A DNA stretch of 64,000 bases. It comes from Mycobacteriaceae bacterium. Lineage in GTDB: Bacteria; Actinomycetota; Actinomycetes; Mycobacteriales; Mycobacteriaceae. Positions within the stretch are counted from its first letter, which is position 1; each line of letters opens with the position of its first letter. The stretch covers positions 62,001 to 126,000 of the forward strand of contig JAIEPH010000007.1 in NCBI GenBank assembly GCA_019749805.1. Reading direction: 5' to 3'. The notes beneath the pieces are model-generated. The model ran no database searches and was not told the DNA's origin. It saw only the letters and a list, made by a program, of their open reading frames with translations. Both the position numbers and the translations under genes were made by a program. Below are positions 54,992-64,000 of the stretch, in pieces.

Positions 54992-55984
54992 TTAGAAGCG
55001 TCGTTCGAGCACTTCGGCCAGCGGCCTGCGCGGTGTAGCCGCCACCGCCGCATCGGCATGCCGCGAATATCCGATCCTGATCAGCAACTGAGGCATGCCG
55101 CGTTGACCAGTCAATTCACGGACGATTTCGCGGCTTTGAGCTAGTTCTGTCATGTGGGTGAGAGTGCATGTGGCCAGCCCACTCGCGGTGCATCGAAGCA
55201 GAACCGTCGACAGCGCCTCTCCGCAGCGCAACACGTCCAACCTGGCATCTTCGTGATGAGTGGACAGCACGACGATTTTGGACCGGTCAACCTCGACGTG
55301 CCCGGCGCGGGGGGCGGCGGCGTAGGGGGCGGGAAAATGACGGCCGGCATCGATATGTCCAGCTGCTTCGACTGACAGCAACGCCGATTGCGGCACACCA
55401 TCACCCGATGCGAAAGGCGAAGTCCACCAATTCAGCTCTGCTTCATAGGAGGGGTCGTTCGCCCGGATCGTCGCGGTGAGCCGGGAGACAGTCGCCAAAG
55501 TCGGTCGCGCATTGTCGAGCACGGTGTCAAACATCACGTGGTGGGGGATGACGATCTGGCGAAGCAGCACTTCGAATCTCGCCCAATCGGCAGGAGCCTC
55601 GTAGGGTCGCCGATCCGTATAGCGCCGGCCAATCGCCAGCGCCTGCGGTCGACTGTCTGCTGCCAGTCCCGGTGGCGCTGAGTCGAAGGTGATCGCTGCT
55701 ACGTGAAGAGGATCATCAGGATCGGGAAAGCGCTGCACGGCTGCTTCCCATCCGAAGGCGGCCATCGCGACCGTCAGGTGATCCAGCGCGGCGCCACAAC
55801 TCAGGTAGATTTCGCGGCCTTCGGGGTCAGCGGCGTTCATCACCCGCGTGAAATCGGCGAAAAGATGGAGTGCCGATGGCTCGGCGACCCAGCGCCACGG
55901 CTGGCTGTTGTGCAGCGACGGGGCACGGCACGCCAACCGTACGGCGTTTTGGATCACCGCAAAATCTGGGCTTTCGTCTTGCAT
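54992..55984 (-). CDS. Acg-family nitroreductase-like protein
   Basis: 330 aa. The Acg (Rv2032/Rv3131) pattern is clear: VRLACRAPSLHNSQPWRW, then RREIYLSCGAALDHL-type text (GREIYLSCGAALDHLTVAMA), IGRRYTDRRPYEAP, and the C-terminal RIGYSRHADAAVAATPRR. The Acg proteins have the nitroreductase fold but cover the flavin site with a lid and may sequester FMN. It is the last gene of a minus-strand series after the FabH-like pair but has its own DosR-like box. The region 54893-54991 shows nothing identifiable. Confidence 0.9.
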   Translation of the reverse strand: MQDESPDFAVIQNAVRLACRAPSLHNSQPWRWVAEPSALHLFADFTRVMNAADPEGREIYLSCGAALDHLTVAMAAFGWEAAVQRFPDPDDPLHVAAITFDSAPPGLAADSRPQALAIGRRYTDRRPYEAPADWARFEVLLRQIVIPHHVMFDTVLDNARPTLATVSRLTATIRANDPSYEAELNWWTSPFASGDGVPQSALLSVEAAGHIDAGRHFPAPYAAAPRAGHVEVDRSKIVVLSTHHEDARLDVLRCGEALSTVLLRCTASGLATCTLTHMTELAQSREIVRELTGQRGMPQLLIRIGYSRHADAAVAATPRRPLAEVLERRF

Positions 55985-56075
55985 TTTGAACTACCTCTGA
56001 GGTCTGCATCTCCGACACTGACTACTCTGCTTCAAACCGTGGGCTGTCGGTTGTAGGCGAAAGCCCTCACGTTGA

Positions 56076-56089
56076 GGGACTTTCGTCTC
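56076..56089 (-). promoter_or_regulatory. Strong DosR-like box
   Basis: Plus strand GGGACTTTCGTCTC, minus strand GAGACGAAAGTCCC, about 11 of 14 to the core, 91 nt before the nitroreductase start and inside the 117-nt gap after the FabH-like pair. Confidence 0.6.
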
Positions 56090-56101
56090 CGGTCGTGGCA
56101 T

Positions 56102-56971
56102 TCACAGCCGGTACAGTGCGGCGCCGGCGGTCACTCCAGCACCAGCTGCGACGATGAGAATCAATCCAGGGGCGCCAACGGCTGTGGCCGCCTCGTTGAA
56201 CGCGGACGCCAAGGAAGCCGTGTGCATTTTTCCGTCGTCAGCGACCGTGATTCGTTCGGGTGGCAGACCCAGCTGGACCGCGAGTGCTGCGCGGTACTGC
56301 GGCCTAGGTGGAGTTGCCACAATCGCGTCGACGTCGTCGATCGTCAGCGACGCATCGCGAAGGCACCGTTCAACGGCGCGTGATGCAGCGTCAGCGAATC
56401 TCTGGTCAACTGAGGATGATTCGTGAAAGCGCAGAACATTTCGGTGATCCACCAGCCCGACTGTGGCGGAGAGGCAGTCGCCGTCGTCTGAAAGATTCTG
56501 CCAGTACGTCCGTCCGAGACCGCGGTCGTCATCCGACCACGTACACAAAAGTGATGCGCCCGCCGCCGCGAACGGGAAGTTGTCACTCATCCCGTGTCCG
56601 GGATCGGCATCGCTTGCCACCACCATGGCACACCTGATTACGCGTGACTTCAGGAAGCCGTCGGCGATTTGTAGGGCCGTGAGGAGACCGCAGGTTCCGT
56701 TCGCGACATCGAACGAAAATGTGCCATGCCCGTTTTCGTGTGGTTCTTCGGGGTTGGCGCCGACGTCCTGCTGGATCAGTGCGGCCAGCGCAGGCTCGGC
56801 CAGGTTGCGGTCGCGATAGATCCCGGCATTGATCAATAGGTCGATCTCCCGCGCAGTACGTCCGGCATGGCGCAGACAGTCCTCGGCAGACTCGACCGCA
56901 AGATGCAGGGCGCTGTGACGTGTGCGCCACCGTCCCTCGGCGCAGCCGACCGCATCAATCACCGTGCCCAT
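56102..56971 (-). CDS. FabH-like thiolase-fold protein, short and noncanonical
   Basis: 289 aa. A thiolase-fold protein with the putative nucleophile Cys94 in VANGTCGLLTALQ. The usual KAS III His motif is replaced (ATPPRPQYRAALAVQ), and where GNTSAAS is expected it reads DGKMHTASLA, with His in place of Asn. It is 40 to 80 residues shorter than KAS III. It overlaps the upstream KAS III-like gene by 17 nt, so they probably form a heteromer, as in PqsB/PqsC. An acyl transfer or chain-starting condensation is inferred. Confidence 0.78.
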   Translation of the reverse strand: MGTVIDAVGCAEGRWRTRHSALHLAVESAEDCLRHAGRTAREIDLLINAGIYRDRNLAEPALAALIQQDVGANPEEPHENGHGTFSFDVANGTCGLLTALQIADGFLKSRVIRCAMVVASDADPGHGMSDNFPFAAAGASLLCTWSDDDRGLGRTYWQNLSDDGDCLSATVGLVDHRNVLRFHESSSVDQRFADAASRAVERCLRDASLTIDDVDAIVATPPRPQYRAALAVQLGLPPERITVADDGKMHTASLASAFNEAATAVGAPGLILIVAAGAGVTAGAALYRL

Positions 56972-58061
56972 AGCGATTCACCATCTTCTCGTCCAGCGTC
57001 ACTAGGACGATTCCAATCTCCAGACCCGAGGCCAGCGCGATCAATGCGACCGTTTCACCGGGCCGGATGTTTCCCGCCTCGAGTTCTTCGACAAGGGCGA
57101 CCGTGTGGGTGGTCGATGCCGTATTGCCGTAGCGGTCGACAGTGATCACCGCATCGTGCCGAGGGCTGTCGCCGAAGGCCGCGGAAACCCGAGCCATGCC
57201 TTTGCGGATGGCGCGTGCCGACGTCTGGTGGGTGATCACGTGATCGATGTCGTGTATCGAGATGCCCACCGCATCAAGCACTTCGTGTAGTAGTACGGGA
57301 GTGTTCGACATCGCGGCCTGGTGGATTCCGCGTGCATCGGTGAACATTCGCGCAGCGGGTTCACCGCCCTTGGGGTATGCCAGACAGAGCCGACTGTACT
57401 GGGCGACGGTGGTGAAGCCCGCAAGCTCGATTCCCGCGGATCCAGGTGCGGCCCTTTCGAGTAGAAGTGCGGCGCCCGCGTCGCCGAGTGTCAGGGAGGC
57501 GAGCTCTTTGCTCATGATGGTGCGAATGTGGCGCGCCGCATTCTGGCCCAACTGCGAGATGTACTCACCGCTGACCACCAGTGCGCGTTGGACCGAGCCC
57601 TGCCGAATCCAGTTGTTGGCGACCGTGACTCCACTCAGCATTCCGGCGCATGCGTTGGAAAGATCGAAGGTCATAGCATTCGGCGCCCCGATGGCGTGCG
57701 CGACGCCAGCGCTCATTGTCGGCTCGAGCCACTGAGTGAGGCCATCCCGGAACTTGGTGATGCTGCAGCTGATCACCACGTCGAGTGACGCGGCGTCGAC
57801 CTGCGCTTTGTCCAGGCAGTCCAGTGCCGCTGCCGTGGCGAGGCTGTAGGAGTCCTCATCTCCTACCGAGACGCGACGTTCCCTGATGCCGGTCAGACGT
57901 TCCAGGTCAATGTGTGTGTGATGCCGCGTCGTCGACATCAGCTCATCGGTGGCCAGGCGCGTTGTCGGCAGGTGCCGCCCGGCGCCCGCCAGTCGCGCTC
58001 GGAACGGCGCGTCAGGAGTCCCCGCTGAGGGCTCCATGACCAGCCAGTCCGTGTGTGTCAT
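56955..58061 (-). CDS. 3-oxoacyl-ACP synthase III-like (FabH family)
   Basis: 368 aa KAS III-like enzyme with a complete catalytic triad: Cys138 in SNACAGMLSG, His in ITHQTSARAIRKGM, Asn in YGNTASTTHTVALVEE. It has an N-terminal extension of about 20 residues before GAGRHLPT, and IDLERLTGIRERR typical of the family. It would condense an acyl-CoA primer with a malonyl thioester. ATG 58061 is chosen because homology starts after it; longer in-frame reading antisense to the ion channel has no support. Its partner overlaps downstream. Confidence 0.88.
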   Translation of the reverse strand: MTHTDWLVMEPSAGTPDAPFRARLAGAGRHLPTTRLATDELMSTTRHHTHIDLERLTGIRERRVSVGDEDSYSLATAAALDCLDKAQVDAASLDVVISCSITKFRDGLTQWLEPTMSAGVAHAIGAPNAMTFDLSNACAGMLSGVTVANNWIRQGSVQRALVVSGEYISQLGQNAARHIRTIMSKELASLTLGDAGAALLLERAAPGSAGIELAGFTTVAQYSRLCLAYPKGGEPAARMFTDARGIHQAAMSNTPVLLHEVLDAVGISIHDIDHVITHQTSARAIRKGMARVSAAFGDSPRHDAVITVDRYGNTASTTHTVALVEELEAGNIRPGETVALIALASGLEIGIVLVTLDEKMVNRYGHGD

Positions 58062-58119
58062 CAACCGATCATGTGGCGCCAGACGATGAGAAAGTAGGGC
58101 GCTTTGGGCATCGAGGCGA

Positions 58120-58133
58120 AGGACCTTCGACCC
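58120..58133. promoter_or_regulatory. DosR-like box between FabH-like pair and ion channel
   Basis: AGGACCTTCGACCC (plus) or GGGTCGAAGGTCCT (minus), 58 nt before the FabH-like start and 74 nt before the channel start. A weaker candidate (AGGGCGCTTTGGGC) lies at 58096-58109. Confidence 0.5.
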
Positions 58134-58207
58134 TAAGCCATAAGCTGGTGGTCCGAATTTCATGAGCTGGGCCTTTGAATGCCTACCGGCTGCTAGCGAG
58201 GAGACGC

Positions 58208-59083
58208 GTGACGGACTGGGTAGTCGCGGTAGTCGGGTCCCTACTCGTGGCAGTGGTGGTTCGCGACGTGTTCCACACGCTGTTCCATCCGATCGGCCAC
58301 GGCAGTATCGCGCCGCTGGTGATGAAGTTCGTGTGGCGGCTACTGCGGTTTTTCCCCCCAGATCGCCGGATCGCATCACTGACGGGCCCACTGGGGATCG
58401 CGCTGGTCGTCCTGACCTGGGGAGCGATCGCCATCGTCGGGTGGGCCATGCTGTACCTGGCGCACATGCCGGATGGCTTCGCCTACAGCTCGGAACTGAA
58501 TCCCGTTGACCGCAACGATGTGTTCGACTCGCTCTATGTGTCCTTGGTGACGATCGGCACACTTGGGTTCGGCGACATCGTGCCCACGTCCCCGTTTCTT
58601 CGGCTTATCGTCCCGCTCGAGTCGCTGTTCGGGTTCATGCTGCTCACAGCCGCCGTATCCTGGGTTCTCCAGATCTACCCGGCCCTTCACCGCAGACGCG
58701 TTCTGGCGCTTCAACTCTCGACTCTGCGGGAGGCGCGGCGTGCCAACCCCGACCTGGGCATCGACTCGATTCCCGCCGACGTCCTCGCCGGACTTGCCGA
58801 TACTATTGTCGAGGCCCGAAACGACTTCACGCAGTACGGCGCGACCTATTACTTTCGCGATCTGGACGCCGACGCGGCACTGGCGGTTTCACTCGAATAC
58901 GCCACCCAGCTCGCTAACGAAGCCGCCACCAGCGAACAGCCACAGACGCGGCTAACCGGCGCCATGATCTCAGCCGCCGTCGACAGTCTCGCCGGGCTAC
59001 TCGACGAGGAATTCCTGCGGCTCGGTGGGGATACCGACGCCGTCATCAAGGCCTACGCCGAGGACCACCGACATACCGGCTGA
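58208..59083 (+). CDS. Two-helix potassium-channel-like membrane protein
   Basis: 291 aa. Hydrophobic segments at about residues 4-22, 60-85 and 125-145 flank a pore loop with a K+ filter-like motif TIGTLGFGDIVPT. A soluble helical C-terminal domain of about 130 residues follows. GTG 58208 with GAGGAG just before it is preferred; a TTG 11 codons upstream is possible. It likely conducts K+ or another cation and may help keep membrane potential in dormancy. It diverges from the FabH-like pair with a DosR-like box between. Confidence 0.85.
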   Translation: MTDWVVAVVGSLLVAVVVRDVFHTLFHPIGHGSIAPLVMKFVWRLLRFFPPDRRIASLTGPLGIALVVLTWGAIAIVGWAMLYLAHMPDGFAYSSELNPVDRNDVFDSLYVSLVTIGTLGFGDIVPTSPFLRLIVPLESLFGFMLLTAAVSWVLQIYPALHRRRVLALQLSTLREARRANPDLGIDSIPADVLAGLADTIVEARNDFTQYGATYYFRDLDADAALAVSLEYATQLANEAATSEQPQTRLTGAMISAAVDSLAGLLDEEFLRLGGDTDAVIKAYAEDHRHTG

Positions 59084-59094
59084 AGGAGGCCCCG

Positions 59095-60369
59095 TCAGTC
59101 GGCGGTCAGCGGGCTGAGCAGCACTCCCGTAACGGCATGCCTGCTCACTGCGGTGACTTCAATGGTGTAGTCAGCCACCCTGACGCGATCTCCCGGGGCG
59201 GTGGGGATCCGGCCCAGCGCAGCCACCACCAGTCCGGCGATCGTCGTGAAATCGCCTTTGGGCACGCTCTTGAGGACTATGCCGACGTCGGAGAGATCGT
59301 GAATGGGGAAAGTCCCTGGGAGACGCAGACTTCCGTCGGGCATGGTCTCGACCGACCAGATGTCGCGGTCCGCCTCGTCATAGATTTCGCCGACGATCTC
59401 CTCCAACAAGTCCTCGAGTGTGATGATTCCGGCCACGCCACCTCTTTCGTCTATCACCATGGCGAAGTGTTCGTGCTCGGCCATGAAAAGGCTGAGGGCC
59501 GAACTGACACGAAGGCTGTCCGGCAGCTTGAGTACGGGATGCATCACGTCGGTCACGGTGCCCGCCGAACCGAGAAGGTCGCGCAAATGGACCACGCCGA
59601 GCACGTCGTCGAGGTCACCCGAAGCCACCACCGGCGCCCGGATATGACCTGAGTCCGCAAGGTCTTTCCGGGCCCGATCCACCGGAAGGCTCGCGCCAAG
59701 TCGGCAGACGGCCGGCCGCGGCACGATGACCTCGCGAAGTCTGCGTTCGTGTATCTCGAGGGCTCCGGCGATGATCGTTCGCTGTTCGGACGACAGGCCC
59801 CGGTGACCGGCCACGAGGTGTCGAAGTTCCTCGACCGTCAACTCCTCCCTGCCCGCACCCGGGTCGCCCCCCAACAGCCGCACGACCACGTCGGTGCTCT
59901 TCCCCAAGAACCACACGACGGGCCTCGCGACGAGCGACAATGCCTCCAGCGGCCTGGCTACCGCCAGGGCCCAGCGGCGGGCGTACTGCATAGCCAACCG
60001 CTTGGGGACAAGCTCGCCGACCACCAGCGTGAAGATCGCCACCAGCAAGGTGACGAGGGTGATAGCTACGATTTCAGCGGCATCACCGAGGAGGGACAAG
60101 CGAGCGACCAACGGCTCCGCGAGCGTCACCGCTGCGGTCGCCGAAGCGAGGAATCCGGCCAGGGTGATGCCTAGCTGGATCGTCGCCAGAAAGCGGTTGG
60201 GCTCCCGCGCCAGCCGGACAACGATGCGCTCGCGCCGGGTGGCGCGGCGTTCGAACTCGCGCAGTTGGCCCTCGCGGAGTGAAATGTAGGCCGCTTCGCT
60301 GCCGGCCAGCACTCCGTTGATCAGAACGAGCGCAGCCACCAACGCAAGGTCGGGCCAGTAGTGGGTCAT
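59095..60369 (-). CDS. CNNM/CorC-type transporter (DUF21-CBS-CorC)
   Basis: 424 aa. DUF21 membrane domain (LINGVLAGSEAAYISLREGQ, ATIQLGITLAGFLASA, VGELVPKRLA), then a CBS pair (ADSGHIRAPVVASGDLDDVL; FAMVIDERGGVAGIITLEDL with EEIVGEIYDE), then a C-terminal CorC/HlyC domain ending TGVLLSPLTAD. Members of the family move Mg2+ or Co2+, often exchanging Na+. The start overlaps the antiporter stop (ATGA), so the two are coupled. It is the island's second Mg2+-type carrier after the MgtE-like gene. Confidence 0.9.
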   Translation of the reverse strand: MTHYWPDLALVAALVLINGVLAGSEAAYISLREGQLREFERRATRRERIVVRLAREPNRFLATIQLGITLAGFLASATAAVTLAEPLVARLSLLGDAAEIVAITLVTLLVAIFTLVVGELVPKRLAMQYARRWALAVARPLEALSLVARPVVWFLGKSTDVVVRLLGGDPGAGREELTVEELRHLVAGHRGLSSEQRTIIAGALEIHERRLREVIVPRPAVCRLGASLPVDRARKDLADSGHIRAPVVASGDLDDVLGVVHLRDLLGSAGTVTDVMHPVLKLPDSLRVSSALSLFMAEHEHFAMVIDERGGVAGIITLEDLLEEIVGEIYDEADRDIWSVETMPDGSLRLPGTFPIHDLSDVGIVLKSVPKGDFTTIAGLVVAALGRIPTAPGDRVRVADYTIEVTAVSRHAVTGVLLSPLTAD

Positions 60370-62030
60370 TCGGGCTTCCCGTCACGATCTGCCGGGTCGA
60401 CGTCTTCGGTCAGCAGATCGTGCAGGGTGGTCGATGTGGTATGCGCCGCGGCCGAGAACGGCTCGAGAACCGTGTGCGCCCCGGCGGCACGCAGTTGCCC
60501 GGCATCGTGGCGGGTGTGGGCGGTCAGGGCGACGGTGCCGGCGAACTGGAGGTGGCGCAGGCCGTGGAGGAGCGCCAAGTTGGTCTCCAGTATCGGGATG
60601 GCGCTGACGACGTACTTGGCCCGGCTCAGCGGCAGGGCGGCGAGGAGGTCTACGTCCTCGGCGCTGCCGAACAACGCCGTCACCCCGTCTCGCTCGTTGG
60701 TCCTCACGGCGTGCGGGTCGTAGTCGACGGCAAGGACGTGGTGACCGGCGCCGCTAAGCCTCTCGGCCAAGTGGGCGCCAAATCGCCCGAGTCCGAACAC
60801 GATGACATCGAAATCGTCGTCAGCGCCGGCATTATCCGGCACGATGCTTCCGCGTCTCTCGAACACCGAGAGCCACCGCTTCAACCGGTCATACAGTTGG
60901 TGCGAGTACATGATCATGTAGGTCGATCCGCCGATGGTGACCAGGCCGACGACGGTGATCAGACTGACTGTGGCGCTGGTGATATGGCCGAGGCTCAAAC
61001 CCAGAGCGGCGAGAATGAGAGAGAACTCCGAAATCTGGGCGACAGTCAGTCCGGCGAGAAAGCCAATCCGCACGGGGTAGCGCATCGCGGTCATGATCAC
61101 GATGACGATCAACGGGTTTCCGATCAACACGAATGCTGAAAAGATCGCAGCCTCGGTGATCTGTCTTGCAGCATCGGTGAATTCGAGCCGCGCACCGAGA
61201 TCGAGGAAGAAGAACAACAGCAGGAAGTCCCGCAGGCTGACCAGCCGTGCGCCCAGCGCCTCACGAAACGGCGTGCTCGCCAGTGACACTCCCGCGAGGA
61301 AGGCCCCGACTTCCGAGCTGAACCCCAGCCACTCGCTCAACGCCGCCAACGACGTGGCATAGGACACCCCGAAGAGCACCAGTAGTTCTTGAGACTTGGC
61401 GATGTGAGGCAGCAGAGACGGCAGGATGAATCGCATGAGCAGCCAGGTGCCCCCGAGCAGGCCCAAGCCCTTCAGCAGCACAGTGGCGATGCCTAGGCCG
61501 AGGTTGTCGCCGGTGTCGTGGCCGAAGGCGGTCAGTGCGATCATCACCAGGACCACGACGATGTCTTGGACAATGAGGAAGCCCACCGCGATCCGGCCAT
61601 GCAGCTGGTCGAGTTCTCGCTTGTCCGACAACAGTTTGACAATGATGATCGTCGACGAAAATGTCAGGGCCACAGCGACATAGACCGCAGTCACGCTGTC
61701 CATGCCGAGCCCTAGTGCGATGAGGTAGCCGATCACGGAGGTGAAGATCACCTGTCCGAGTCCGGTCGCCAACGCGACGGGGCCAGTGCTTCGAATCATG
61801 TGCAGATCCAGCCGCAGTCCGACCAGGAACAGCAGGATCGCGATACCGAGCCTGGCAAGCAGTTCGATCGTGCTGTCGGCCGACACCCATCCGGTGCCCA
61901 CCGGGCCGACCACGATGCCCACCACGATGAACGCGACGATGAGCGGCTGACGCAGCCGGGTGGCGAGCAGCCCGGCAACCGTGGCGATCGCCAGAATCAC
62001 GGCGAGGGTGGGAAACGGGTGCAAATCCAT
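60366..62030 (-). CDS. Kef/CPA2-type monovalent cation:proton antiporter with RCK domain
   Basis: 554 aa. About 12 membrane helices (starting PFPTLAVILAIATVAGLLAT, with IVVGPVGTGWVSADS) are followed by a TrkA-N/RCK nucleotide-binding domain (VIVFGLGRFGAHLAERLSGA, VLAVDYDPHAVRTNE). It exchanges K+ or Na+ for H+, with NAD(H) gating. It begins 2 nt after the stop of the 28-aa USP-like fragment, so translation is probably coupled to it. Confidence 0.9.
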   Translation of the reverse strand: MDLHPFPTLAVILAIATVAGLLATRLRQPLIVAFIVVGIVVGPVGTGWVSADSTIELLARLGIAILLFLVGLRLDLHMIRSTGPVALATGLGQVIFTSVIGYLIALGLGMDSVTAVYVAVALTFSSTIIIVKLLSDKRELDQLHGRIAVGFLIVQDIVVVLVMIALTAFGHDTGDNLGLGIATVLLKGLGLLGGTWLLMRFILPSLLPHIAKSQELLVLFGVSYATSLAALSEWLGFSSEVGAFLAGVSLASTPFREALGARLVSLRDFLLLFFFLDLGARLEFTDAARQITEAAIFSAFVLIGNPLIVIVIMTAMRYPVRIGFLAGLTVAQISEFSLILAALGLSLGHITSATVSLITVVGLVTIGGSTYMIMYSHQLYDRLKRWLSVFERRGSIVPDNAGADDDFDVIVFGLGRFGAHLAERLSGAGHHVLAVDYDPHAVRTNERDGVTALFGSAEDVDLLAALPLSRAKYVVSAIPILETNLALLHGLRHLQFAGTVALTAHTRHDAGQLRAAGAHTVLEPFSAAAHTTSTTLHDLLTEDVDPADRDGKPE

Positions 62031-62032
62031 GA

Positions 62033-62119
62033 TCAGGCGTTGCCCGTCGCCATGCCCGCCCGCTGCGACAGGTCGGTCGCGACCAGAATCTGCCGGGGCG
62101 GTGTAGCGGCGACGCCCAT
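62033..62119 (-). pseudogene. N-terminal USP fragment, 28 codons, upstream of the antiporter
   Basis: MGVAATPPRQILVATDLSQR followed by AGMATGNA and TGA. The QILVATDLSxRA pattern is the first strand and loop of a single-domain universal stress protein. A very strong RBS (GGAGGAG) lies 6-8 nt upstream of the ATG. The antiporter ATG follows 2 nt after the stop. It is either a decayed USP gene whose start was kept to translate the antiporter, or a leader peptide. Confidence 0.55.
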
Positions 62120-62148
62120 CCCAACTCCTCCTCTCCGTTGCGTCCAGC

Positions 62149-64000
<1,852 letters not shown>

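Noticed and set aside
56955..58562. 535-aa form of the KAS III-like gene
   Set aside because: The first 167 codons run opposite the ion-channel coding region and through the divergent promoter, with Arg/Ser-rich shadow composition.

Overview
The window looks like a chromosomal segment of a fast-growing Mycobacterium (Mycolicibacterium-type). It is GC-rich with actinobacterial codon use. Most genes resemble families that belong to the DosR (hypoxia/NO dormancy) regulon in M. tuberculosis: tandem-domain universal stress proteins (USPs), Rv0079-like, Rv0080-like PPOX, Rv1738-like DUF1876, an Rv2030c-like phosphoribosyltransferase/esterase fusion, an Acg-type nitroreductase, PfkB, an OtsB1-type fusion, WS/DGAT triacylglycerol synthases and a CtpF-like ATPase. 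About twenty 14-bp near-palindromes resembling the DosR box (core GGGACTWWAGTCCC) lie about 35-140 nt before start codons. The organism and the DosR assignment are inferences; dosR/dosS are not in the window.

Layout. 1-7.98 kb: six USPs, DUF1918, an alpha/beta hydrolase and an Rv0079-like protein. 8.0-13.7 kb (minus): a tiny membrane protein and a tightly coupled operon for an AMP-forming acetyl-CoA synthetase-like enzyme, a pyruvate-dehydrogenase-like E1alpha/E1beta/E2 and an acyl carrier protein. 13.9-20.3 kb: Ddn-like protein, zinc-ribbon membrane protein, two more USPs, MgtE-like transporter, PfkB and several broken genes. 20.3-32.6 kb (minus): a five-gene overlapping operon ppsA, HAD/OtsB/GH65 fusion, GltD-like Fe-S flavoprotein, nifJ (PFOR) and a dihydroorotate-dehydrogenase-like protein, divergent from gap. 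34-40.2 kb: two WS/DGATs, a membrane protein, a PlsC-like acyltransferase and a FadD. 40.3-45.2 kb: ferredoxin, response regulator, histidine kinase, P450 and NDMA-type alcohol dehydrogenase. 45.4-51.1 kb: a helical protein, a 28-aa leader ORF and a complete group 3d-like NAD-linked [NiFe] hydrogenase hoxF(EF)UYH-hoxW. 51.2-64 kb: PPOX, SRPBCC, DUF1876, the Rv2030c-like fusion, nitroreductase, a FabH-like gene pair, an ion channel, CNNM/CorC-like protein, a Kef-type antiporter and a partial P-type ATPase.

Together these genes suggest a hypoxia metabolic island. Sugar phosphates could pass through PfkB and GAPDH. Pyruvate could be handled by PFOR, a PDH-like complex or PEP synthase. Excess NAD(P)H could be discharged as H2 through Hox or stored as acyl lipid (FadD, WS/DGAT, FabH-like pair, ACP), while ribosome-associated and stress proteins hold the cell dormant. 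At least five degenerate or truncated genes sit at operon junctions (two WS/DGATs, a HAD phosphatase, an aldehyde dehydrogenase start, a USP start), indicating repeated rearrangement. No tRNA, rRNA, CRISPR array, insertion sequence or phage gene was recognised.
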